64,000 nt of DNA, taken from Eutreptiella sp. 'Long Island Sound 2002' (Eukaryota > Euglenozoa > Euglenophyceae > Eutreptiales > Eutreptiaceae). Of this stretch, positions 31,401 to 42,394 are shown one piece after another. The stretch lies in the NCBI GenBank assembly GCA_964036045.1, contig OZ038378.1, forward strand, positions 147,427,611 to 147,491,610, read 5' to 3'. Positions within the stretch are counted from its first letter, which is position 1. Each line of letters opens with the position of its first letter. The notes under the pieces were generated by a model. The model made no database searches, was not told where the DNA came from, and saw nothing but the letters and a program-made list of their open reading frames with translations. Position numbers and translations under genes: made by a program.

Positions 31401-33829
31401 CACTGGGTACCCTCCCGGAGGGTTTTCACTGAGTCCCCTCCCAGAGGATTCTCACTGGGTCTCCTCCCTGAGGGTTCTCAGTGAGTCCCCTCCCTGAGGG
31501 TTCTCACTAAGTCCCCTCCCTGAGGGTTCTCAGTGAGTCCCCTCCCTGAGGGTTCTCACTGAGTCCCCGCCCTGAGGGTTCTCACTGAGTCCCCTCCGTG
31601 AGGGTTCTCACTGAGTCCCCGCCCTGAGGGTTCTCACTGAATCCCCTCCCTGAGGGTTCTCACTGAGTCCCCTCCCTGAGGGTTCTCACTGAGTCCCCTC
31701 CCTGAGGGTTCTCACTGAGTCCCCTCCCTCAGGGTCCTCACTGATTCCCCTCCCAGAGGATTCTCACTGGGTCTCCTCCCTGAGGGTTCTCAGTGAGTCC
31801 CCTCCCTGAGGGTTCTCACTAAGTCCCCTCCCTGAGGGTTCTCAGTGAGTCCCCTCCCTGAGGGTTCTCACTGAGTCCCCTCCCTGAGGGTTCTCCTTGA
31901 GTCCCCTCCCTGAGGGTTCTCACTGAGTCCCCTCCCTGAGGGTTCTCACTGAGTCCCCTCCCTGAGGGTTCTCACTGAGTCCCCTCCCTCAGGGTTCTCA
32001 CTGAGTCCCCTCCCAGAGGGTTCTCAGTGGGTCCCCTCCCTGAGGGTTCTCAGTGAGTCCCCTCCCTGAGGGTTCCCACTGAGTCCCCTCCCTGAGGGTT
32101 CTCACTGAGTCCCCTCCCTGAGGGTTCTCACTGAGTCCCCTCCCTGAGGGTTCTCACTGAGTCCCCTCCCTGAGGGTTCTCACTGAGTCCCCGCCCTGAG
32201 GGTTCTCACTGAGTCCCCTCCCTGAGGGTTCTCACTGAGTCCCCTCCCTGAGGGTTCTCACTGAGTCCCCTCCCAGAGGGTTCTCACTGGGTCCCCTCCC
32301 AGAGGGTTCTCACTGGGTCCCCTCCCTGAGGATTCTCACTGAGTCCCCTCCCTGAGGGATCTCACTGTGTCCCCGCCCTGAGGGTCCTCACTGAATCCCC
32401 TCCCTGACGGTTCTCACTGAGTCCCCTCCCTGAGGGTTCTCACTAAGTCCCCTCCCTGAGGGTTCTCACTGACTCCCCTCCCTGAGGGTTTTCACTGAGT
32501 CCCTTCCCTGAGGGTTCTCAGTGAGTCCCCGCCCTGAGGGTTCTCACTGAATCCCCTCCCTGAGGGTTCTCACTGAGTCCCCTCCCAGAGGGTTCTCACT
32601 GGGTCCCCTCCCTGAGGATTTTCACTGAGTCCCCTCCCTGAGGGATCTCACTGAGTCCCCGCCCTGAGGGTTCTCACTGAATCCCCTCCCTGAGGGTTCT
32701 CACTAAGTCCCCTCCCTGAGGGTTCTCAGTGAGTCCCCTCCCTGAGGGTTCTCACTGACTCCCCTCCCTGAGGGTTTTCACTGAGTCCCTTCCCTGAGGG
32801 TTCTCAGTGAGTCCCCGCCCTGAGGGTTCTCACTGAATCCCCTCCCTGAGGGTTCTCACTGAGTCCCCTCCCTGAGGGTTCTCACTGAGTCCCCGCCCTG
32901 AGGGTTCTCACTGAGTCCCCTCCCTGAGGGTTCTCACTGAGTCCCCTTGCTGAGGGTTCTCAGTGAGTCCCCTCCCTGAGGGTTCTCACTGAGTCCCCTC
33001 CCTGAGGGTTTTCGCTGAGTCCCCTCCCTGAGGGTTCTCACTGAGTCCCCTCCCAGAGGGTTCTCACTGGGTCCCCTCCCAGAGGGTTCTCACTGAGTCC
33101 CCTCCCTGAGGATTCTCACTGAGTTCCCTCCCTGAGGGTTCTCACTGAGTCCCCGCCCTGAGGGTTCTCACTGAATCCCCTCCCTGAGGGTTTTCACTGA
33201 GTCCCGTCCCTGAGGGTTCTCACTGAGTCCCCTCCCTGAGGGTTTTCACTGAGTCCCGTCCCTGAGGGTTCTCAGTGAGTCCCCGCCCTGAGGGTTCTCA
33301 CTGACTCCCCTCCCTGAGGGTTCTCACTGAGTCCCCTCCCTGAGGGTTCTCACTGAGTCCCCGCCCTGAGGGTTCTCAGTGAATCCCCTCCCTGAGGGTT
33401 CTCACTGACTCCCCTCCCTGAGGGTTCTCACTGAATCCCCTCCCTGAGGGTTCTCACTGACTTCCCTCCCTGAGGGTTTTCACTGAGTCCCCTCCCTGAG
33501 GGTTCTCACCGAGTCCCCTCCCTGAGGGTTTTCACTGAGTCCCGTCCTTGAGGGTTCTCAGTGAGTCCCCGCCCTGAGGGTTCTCACTGAATCCCCTCCC
33601 TGAGGGTTCTCACTGAATCCCCTCCCTGAGGGTTCTCACTGACTTCCCTCCCTGAGGGTTTTCACTGAGTCCCCTCCCTGAGGGTTCTCACTGAGTCCCC
33701 TCCCTGAGGGTTCTCAGTGAGTCCCCTCCCTGAGGGTTCTCACTGACTCCCCTCCCTGAGGGTTCTCACTGAGTCCCCTCCCTGAGGGCTCTCACTGAAT
33801 CCCCTCCCTGAGGGTTCTCACTGAGTCCC

Positions 33830-36760
33830 CTCCCAGAGGGTTCTCACTGGGTCCCTCCCAGAGGGTTCTCACTGGGTCCCCTCCCAGAGGGTTCTCACTG
33901 GGTCCCCTCCCTGAGGATTCTCACTGAGTCCCCTCCCTGAGGGTTCTCACTGAGTCCCCTCCCTGAGGGTTCTCACTGAGTCCCCTCCCTGAGGGTTCTC
34001 ACTGAGTTCCCTCCCTGAGGGTTCTCACTGAGTCCCCTCCCTGAGGGTTCTCACTGAATCCCCTCCCTGAGGGTTCTCACTGAGTCCCCTCCCTGAGGGT
34101 TTTCACTGAGTCCCGTCCCTGAGGGTTCTCAGTGAGTCCCCGCCCTGAGGGTTCTCACTGACTCCCCTCCCTGAGGGTTCTCACTGAGTCCCCGCCCTGA
34201 GGTTTCTCAGTGAGTCCCCTCCCTGAGGGTTCTCACTGACTCCCCTCCCTGAGGGTTCTCACTGAATCCCCTCCCTGAGGGTTCTCACTGACTTCCCTCC
34301 CTGAGGGTTTTCACTGAGTCCCCTCCCTGAGGGTTCTCACTGAGTCCCCTCCCTGAGGGTTTTCACTGAGTCCCGTCCTTGAGGGTTCTCAGTGAGTCCC
34401 CGCCCTGAGGGTTCTCACTGAATCCCCTCCCTGAGGGTTCTCACTGAATCCCCTCCCTGAGGGTTCTCACTGACTTCCCTCCCTGAGGGTTTTCACTGAG
34501 TCCCCTCCCTGAGGGTTCTCACTGAGTCCCCTCCCTGAGGGTTCTCAGTGAGTCCCCTCCCTGAGGGTTCTCACTGACTCCCCTCCCTGAGGGTTCTCAC
34601 TGAGTCCCCTCCCTGAGGGCTCTCACTGAATCCCCTCCCTGAGGGTTCTCACTGAGTCCCCTCCCAGAGGGTTCTCACTGGGTCCCCTCCCAGAGGGTTC
34701 TCACTGGGTCCCCTCCCAGAGGGTTCTCACTGGGTCCCCTCCCTGAGGATTCTCACTGAGTCCCCTCCCTGAGGGTTCTCACTGAGTCCCCTCCCTGAGG
34801 GTTCTCACTGAGTCCCCTCCCTGAGGGTTCTCACTGAGTCCCCTCCCTGAGGGTTCTCACTGAGTCCCCTCCCTGAGGGTTCTCACTGAGTCCCCTCCCT
34901 GAGGGTTCTCACTGAGTCCCCTCCCTGAGGGTTGTCACTGAGTTCCCTCCCTGAGGGTTCTCACTGAATCCCCTCCCTGAGGCTTTTCACTGAGTCCCGT
35001 CCCTGAGGGTTCTCAGTGAGTCCCCGCCCTGAGGGTTCTCACTGAATCCCCTCCCTGAGGCTTTTCACTGAGTCCCGTCCCTGAGGGTTCTCAGTGAGTC
35101 CCCGCCCTGAGGGTTCTCACTGAATCCCCTCCCTGAGGGTTCTCACTGAGTCCCCTCCCTGAGGGTTTTCACTAAGTCCCGTCCCTGAGGGTTCTCAGTG
35201 AGTCCCCGCCCTGAGGGTTCTCACTGACTCCCCTCCCTGAGGGTTCTCACTGAGTCCCCTCCCTGAGGGTTCTCACTGAGTCCCCGCCCTGAGGGTTCTC
35301 AGTGAGTCCCCTCCCTGAGGGTTCTCACTGACTCCCCTCCCTGAGGGTTCTCACTGAGTCCCCTCCCTCAGGGCTCTCACTGAATCCCCTCCCTGAGGGT
35401 TCTCACTGAGTCCCCTCCCAGAGGGTTCTCACTGGGTCCCCTCCCAGAGGGTTCTCACTGGGTCCCCTCCCAGAGGGTTCTCACTGGGTCCCCTCCCTGA
35501 GGATTCTCACTGAGTCCCCTCCCTGAGGGTTCTCACTGAGTCCCCTCCCTGAGGGTTCTCACTGAGTCCCCTCCCTGAGGGTTCTCACTGAGTCCCCTCC
35601 CTGAGGGTTCTCACTGAGTCCCCTCCCTGAGGGTTCTCACTGAGTCCCCTCCCTGAGGGTTCTCACTGAGTCCCCTCCCTGAGGGTTGTCACTGAGTTCC
35701 CTCCCTGAGGGTTCTCACTGAGTCCCCGCCCTGAGGGTTCTCACTGAGTCCCCTCCCTGAGGGTTCTCACTGAGTCCCCTCCCTGAGGGTTCTCACTGAG
35801 TCCCCTCCCTGAGGGTTCTCACTGAGTCCCCTCCCTGAGGGTTCTCACTGAGTCCCCTCCCTGAGGGTTGTCACTGAGTTCCCTCCCTGAGGGTTCTCAG
35901 TGAGTCCCCGCCCTGAGGGTTCTCACTGACTCCCCTCCCTGAGGGTTCTCACTGAGTCCCCTCCCTGAGGGTTCTCACTGAGTCCCCGCCCTGAGGGTTC
36001 TCAGTGAGTCCCCTCCCTGAGGGTTCTCACTGACTCCCCTCCCTGAGGGTTCTCACTGAGTCCCCTCCCTCAGGGCTCTCACTGAATCCCCTCCCTGAGG
36101 GTTCTCACTGAGTCCCCTCCCAGAGGGTTCTCACTGGGTCCCCTCCCAGAGGGTTCTCACTGGGTCCCCTCCCAGAGGGTTCTCACTGGGTCCCCTCCCT
36201 GAGGATTCTCACTGAGTCCCCTCCCTGAGGGTTCTCACTGAGTCCCCTCCCTGAGGGTTCTCACTGAGTCCCCTCCCTGAGGGTTCTCACTGAGTCCCCT
36301 CCCTGAGGGTTCTCACTGAGTCCCCTCCCTGAGGGTTCTCACTGAGTCCCCTCCCTGAGGGTTCTCACTGAGTCCCCTCCCTGAGGGTTGTCACTGAGTT
36401 CCCTCCCTGAGGGTTCTCACTGAGTCCCCGCCCTGAGGGTTCTCACTGAATCCCCTCCCTGAGGCTTTTCACTGAGTCCCGTCCCTGAGGGTTCTCAGTG
36501 AGTCCCCGCCCTGAGGGTTCTCACTGAATCCCCTCCCTGAGGGTTTTCACTGAGTCCCGTCCCTGAGGGTTCTCAGTGAGTCCCCTCCCTGAGGGTTCTC
36601 ACTGACTCCCCTCCCTGAGGGTTCTCACTGAGTCCCCTCCCTGAGGGCTCTCACTGAATCCCCTCCCTGAGGGTTCTCACTGAGTCCCCTCCCAGAGGGT
36701 TCTCACTGGGTCCCCTCCCAGAGGGTTCTCACTGGGTCCCCTCCCTGAGGATTCTCACTG
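33830..36760. repeat. Series of higher-order repeats, offsets 832, 754, 702 and 546 bp
   Basis: Each copy contains two to three successive GGGTCCCCTCCCAGAGGG units, then GAGGATTCTC and a run of identical consensus units. The GAGGATTCTC landmark lies at about 33,913, 34,745, 35,499, 36,201 and 36,747. The spacings are all exact multiples of 26 (32, 29, 27 and 21 units), so copies differ by whole-unit gains and losses. A further copy of the landmark lies at about 41,750. Long runs of identical units, for example 34,760-34,930, mark this as one of the most homogenised parts of the array. Confidence 0.85.
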
Positions 36761-37850
36761 AGTCCCCTCCCTGAGGGTTCTCACTGAGTCCCCTCCCTGA
36801 GGGTTCTCACTGAGTCCCCTCCCTGAGGGTTCTCACTGAGTCCCCTCCCTGAGGGTTCTCACTGAGTCCCCTCCCTGAGGGTTCTCACTGAGTCCCCTCC
36901 CTGAGGGTTCTCACTGAGTCCCGTCCCTGAGGGTTCTCACTGAGTCCCCTCACTGAGGGTTCTCACTGAGTCCCCCCCCTGAGGGTTCTCACTGAGTCCC
37001 CTCCCTGAGGGTTCTCACTGAATCCCCTCCCTGAGGGTTCTCACTGAGTCCCCTCCCTGAGGGTTCTCAGTGAGTCCCCTCCCTGAGAGTTCTCACTGAC
37101 TCCCCTCCCTGAGGGTTTTCACTGAGTCCCCTCCCTGAGGGTTCTCACTGAGTCCCTTCCCAGAGGGTTCTCACTGAATCCCCTCCCTGAGGGTTCTCAC
37201 TGAGTCCCCTCCCTGAGGGTTCTCACTGAGTCCCCCCCCTGAGGCTTCTCACTGAGTCCCCTCCCTGAGGGTTCTCACTGAGTCCCCTCCCTGAGGGTTC
37301 TCAGTGAGTCCCCTCCCTGAGGGTTCTCACTGAGTCCCCTCCCTGAGGGTTCTCACTGAGTCCCCTCCCTGAGGGATCTCACTGAGTCCCCTCGCTGAGG
37401 GTTCTCACTGAGTCCCCGCCTTGAGGGTTCTCACTGACTCCCCTCCCTGAGGATTCTCACTGAGTCCCCTCCCTGAGGGTTCTCACTGAGTCACCGCCCT
37501 GAGGGTTCTCAATGAATCCCCTCCCTGAGGGTTCTCACTGAGTCCCCTCCCTGAGGGTTCTCACTGAGTCCCCTCCCAGAGGGTTCTCACTTGGTCCCCT
37601 CCCTGAGGGTTCTCCTTGAGTCCCCTCCCTGAGGGTTCTCACTGAGTCCCCTCCCTGAGGGTTGTCATTGAGTCCCCTGCCTGAGGGTTCTCAGTGAGTC
37701 CCGCCCTGAGGGTTCTCACTGAGTGCCCCCCCTGAGGGCTCTCACGGAGTCCCCGCCCTGAGGGTTCTCACTGAATCCCCTCCCTGAGGGTTCTCACTGA
37801 GTCCCCTCCCTGAGGGTCCTCACTGAGTCCCCTCCCAGAGGGTTCTCACT

Positions 37851-40800
37851 GGGTACCCTCCCGGAGGGTTTTCACTGAGTCCCCTCCCAGAGGATTCTCA
37901 CTGGGTCTCCTCCCTGAGGGTTCTCAGTGAGTCCCCTCCCTGAGGGTTCTCACTAAGTCCCCTCCCTGAGGGTTCTCAGTGAGTCCCCTCCCTGAGGGTT
38001 CTCACTGAGTCCCCGCCCTGAGGGTTCTCACTGAGTCCCCTCCGTGAGGGTTCTCACTGAGTCCCCGCCCTGAGAGTTCTCACTGAATCCCCTCCCTGAG
38101 GGTTCTCACTGAGTCCCCTCCCTGAGGGTTCTCACTGAGTCCCCTCCCTGAGGGTTCTCACTGAGTCCCCTCCCTGAGGGTTCTCACTGAGTCCCCTCCC
38201 TCAGGGTTCTCACTGATTCCCTCCCAGAGGATTCTCACTGGGTCTCCTCCCTGAGGGTTCTCAGTGAGTCCCCTCCCTGAGGGTTCTCACTAAGTCCCCT
38301 CCCTGAGGGTTCTCAGTGAGTCCCCTCCCTGAGGGTTCTCACTGAGTCCCCTCCCTGAGGGTTCTCCTTGAGTCCCCTCCCTGAGGGTTCTCACTGAGTC
38401 CCCTCCCTGAGGGTTCTCACTGAGTCCCCTCCCTGAGGGTTCTCACTGAGTCCCCTCCCTCAGGGTTCTCACTGAGTCCCCTCCCAGAGGGTTCTCAGTG
38501 GGTCCCCTCCCTGAGGGTTCTCAGTGAGTCCCCTCCCTGAGGGTTCCCACTGACTCCCCTCCCTGAGGGTTCTCACTGAGTCCCCTCCCTGAGGGTTCTC
38601 ACTGAGTCCCCTCCCTGAGGGTTCTCACTGAGTCCCCGCCCTGAGGGTTCTCACTGAGTCCCCTCCCTGAGGGTTCTCACTGAGTCCCCTCCCTGAGGGT
38701 TCTCACTGAGTCCCCTCCCAGAGGGTTCTCACTGGGTCCCCTCCCAGAGGGTTCTCACTGGGTCCCCTCCCTGAGGATTCTCACTGAGTCCCCTCCCTGA
38801 GGGATCTCACTGAGTCCCCGCCCTGAGGGTCCTCACTGAATCCCCTCCCTGACGGTTCTCACTGAGTCTCCTCCCTGAGGGTTCTCAGTGAGTCCCCTCC
38901 CTGAGGGTTCTCACTGACTCCCCTCCCTGAGGGTTTTCACTGAGTCCCTTCCCTGAGGGTTCTCAGTGAGTCCCCGCCCTGAGGGTTCTCACTGAATCCC
39001 CTCCCTGAGGGTTCTCACTGAGTCCCCTCCCTGAGGGTTCTCACTGAGTCCCCTCCCTGAGGGTTCTCACTGAGTCCCCTCTCAGAGGGATATCACTGAA
39101 TCCCCTCCCTGAGGGTTCTCACTGAGTCCCCTCCCAGAGGGTTCTCACTGGGTCCCCTCCCTGAGGATTCTCACTGAGTCCCCTCCCTGAGGGATCTCAC
39201 TGAGTCCCCGCCCTGGGGGTTCTCACTGAATCCCCTCCCTGAGGGTTCTCACTGAGTCCCCTCCCAGAGGGTTCTCACTGGGTCCCCTCCCTGAGGATTC
39301 TCACTGAGTCCCCTCCCTGAGGGATCTCACTGAGTCCCCGCCCTGAGGGTTCTCACTGAGTTCCCTCCCTGAGGGTTCTCACTGAGTCCCCTCCCAGAGG
39401 GTTCTCACTGGGTACCCTCCCGGAGGGTTTTCACTGAGTCCCCTCCCAGAGGATTCTCACTGGGTCTCCTCCCTGAGGGTTCTCAGTGAGTCCCCTCCCT
39501 GAGGGTTCTCACTAAGTCCCCTCCCTGAGGGTTCTCAGTGAGTCCCCTCCCTGAGGGTTCTCACTGAGTCCCCGCCCTGAGGGTTCTCACTGAGTCCCCT
39601 CCGTGAGGGTTCTCACTGAGTCCCCGCCCTGAGGGTTCTCACTGAATCCCCTCCCTGAGGGTTCTCACTGAGTCCCCTCCCTGAGGGTTCTCACTGAGTC
39701 CCCTCCCTGAGGGTTCTCACTGAGTCCCCTCCCTGAGGGTTCTCACTGAGTCCCCTCCCTCAGGGTTCTCACTGATTCACCTCCCAGAGGATTCTCACTG
39801 GGTCTCCTCCCTGAGGGTTCTCAGTGAGTCCCCTCCCTGAGGGTTCTCACTAAGTCCCCTCCCTGAGGGTTCTCAGTGAGTCCCCTCCCTGAGGGTTCTC
39901 ACTGAGTCCCCTCCCTGAGGGTTCTCACTGAGTCCCCTCCCTGAGGGTTCTCACTGAGTCCCCTCCCTCAGGGTTCTCACTGAGTCCCCTCCCAGAGGGT
40001 TCTCAGTGGGTCCCCTCCCTGAGGGTTCTCAGTGAGTCCCCTCCCTGAGGGTTCCCACTGACTCCCCTCCCTGAGGGTTCTCACTGAGTCCCCTCCCTGA
40101 GGGTTCTCACTGAGTCCCCTCCCTGAGGGTTCTCACTGAGTCCCCGCCCTGAGGGTTCTCACTGAGTCCCCTCCCTGAGGGTTCTCACTGAGTCCCCTCC
40201 CTGAGGGTTCTCACTGAGTCCCCTCCCAGAGGGTTCTCACTGGGTCCCCTCCCAGAGGGTTCTCACTGGGTCCCCTCCCAGAGGGTTCTCACTGGGTCCC
40301 CTCCCTGAGGATTCTCACTGAGTCCCCTCCCTGAGGGATCTCACTGAGTCCCCGCCCTGAGGGTCCTCACTGAATCCCCTCCCTGACGGTTCTCACTGAG
40401 TCTCCTCCCTGAGGGTTCTCAGTGAGTCCCCTCCCTGAGGGTTCTCACTGACTCCCCTCCCTGAGGGTTTTCACTGAGTCCCTTCCCTGAGGGTTCTCAG
40501 TGAGTCCCCGCCCTGAGGGTTCTCACTGAATCCCCTCCCTGAGGGTTCTCACTGAGTCCCCTCCCTGAGGGTTCTCACTGAGTCCCCTCCCTGAGGGTTC
40601 TCACTGAGTCCCCTCTCAGAGGGATATCACTGAATCCCCTCCCTGAGGGTTCTCACTGAGTCCCCTCCCAGAGGGTTCTCACTGGGTCCCCTCCCTGAGG
40701 ATTCTCACTGAGTCCCCTCCCTGAGGGATCTCACTGAGTCCCCGCCCTGAGGGTTCTCACTGAATCCCCTCCCTGAGGGTTCTCACTAAGTCCCCTCCCT

Positions 40801-40970
40801 GAGGGTTCTCAGTGAGTCCCCTCCCTGAGGGTTCTCACTGACTCCCCTCCCTGAGGGTTTTCACTGAGTCCCTTCCCTGAGGGTTCTCAGTGAGTCCCCG
40901 CCCTGAGGGTTCTCACTGAATCCCCTCCCTGAGGGTTCTCACTGAGTCCCCTCCCTGAGGGTTCTCACTG
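37851..40970. repeat. Tandem higher-order repeat, about 1,560 bp, third copy at about 31,405
   Basis: GGGTACCCTCCCGGAGGG begins at 37,851 and 39,410, and the same string is at 31,405. Each is followed by the same order of rare variants: CCCAGAGGATTCTC, GGGTCTCCTCC, CACTAAGTCC, CCCTCCGTGAGGG, TTCCCACTGA, GGGATCTCAC and GGGTCCTCACTGAATCC. The 1,559-bp spacing is 60 units minus one base, matched by a one-C loss near 38,218. The copies differ by a few whole units. Confidence 0.85.
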
Positions 40971-42394
40971 AGTCCCCGCCCTGAGGGTTCTCACTGAGTC
41001 CCCTCCCTGAGGGTTCTCACTGAGTCCCCTCCCTGAGGGTTCTCAGTGAGTCCCCTCCCTGAGGGTTCTCACTGAGTCCCCTCCCTGAGGGTTTTCGCTG
41101 AGTCCCCTCCCTGAGGGTTCTCACTGAGTCCCCTCACTGAGTCCCCGCCCTGAGGGTTCTCACTGAATCCCCTCCCTGAGGGTTTTCACTGAATCCCCTC
41201 CCTGAGGGTTTTCACTGAGTCCCGTCCCTGAGGGTTCTCAGTGAGTCCCCGCCCTGAAGGTTCTCACTGACTCCCCTCCCTGAGGGATCTCACTGAGTCC
41301 CCTCCCTGAGGGTTCTCACTGACTCCCCTCCCTGAGGGTTTTCACTGAGTCCCTTCCCTGAGGGTTCTCAGTGAGTCCCCTCCCTGAGGGTTCTCACTGA
41401 CTCCCCTCCCTGAGGGTTTTCACTGAGTCCCGTCCTTGAGGGTTCTCAGTGAGTCCCCGCCCTGAGGGTTCTCACTGAGTCCCCTCCCTGAGGGTTCTCA
41501 CTGAATCCCCTCCCTGATGGTTCTCACTGAGTCCCCTCCCTGAGGGTTCTCACTGACTTCCCTCCCTGAGGGTTTTCACTGAGTCCCCTCCCTGAGGGTT
41601 CTCACTGAGTCCCCTCCCTGAGGGTTCTCACTGAGTCCCCTCCCTGAGGGCTCTCACTGAATCCCCTCCCTGAGGGTTCTCACTGAGTCCCCTCCCAGAG
41701 GGTTCTCACTGGGTCCCCTCCCAGAGGGTTCTCACTGGGTCCCCTCCCTGAGGATTCTCACTGAGTCCCCTCCCTGAGGGTTCTCACTGAGTCCCCTCCC
41801 TGAGGGTTCTCACTGAGTCCCCTCCCTGAGGGTTCTCACTGAGTCCCCTCCCTGAGGGTTCTCACTGAGTCCCCTCCCTGAGGGTTCTCACTGAGTCCCC
41901 TCCCTGAGGGTTCTCACTGAGTCCCCTCCCTGAGGGTTCTCACCCAGTCCCCTCCCTGAGGGTTCTCACTGAGTCCCCTCTCTGAGGGTTCTCACTGAAT
42001 CCCCTCCCTGAGGGTTCTCACTGAGTCCCCTCCCTGAGGGTTCTCAGTGAGTCCCCTCCCTGAGGGTTCTCACTGACTCCCCTCCCTGAGGGTTTTCACT
42101 GAGTCCCCTCCCTGAGGGTTCTCAGTGAGTCCCCGCCCTGAGGGTTCTCACTGAATCCCCTCCCTGAGGGTTCTCACTGAGTCCCCTCCCTGAGGGTTCT
42201 CACTGAGTCCCCCCCCTGAGGGTTCTCACTGAGTCCCCTCCCTGAGGGTTCTCACTGAGTCCCCTCCCTGAGGGTTCTCAGTGAGTCCCCTCCCTGAGGG
42301 TTCTCACTGACTCCCCTCCCTGAGGGTTCTCACTGAGTCCCCTCCCTGAGGGTTCTCACTGAGTCCCCTCGCTGAGGGTTCTCACTGAGTCCCC

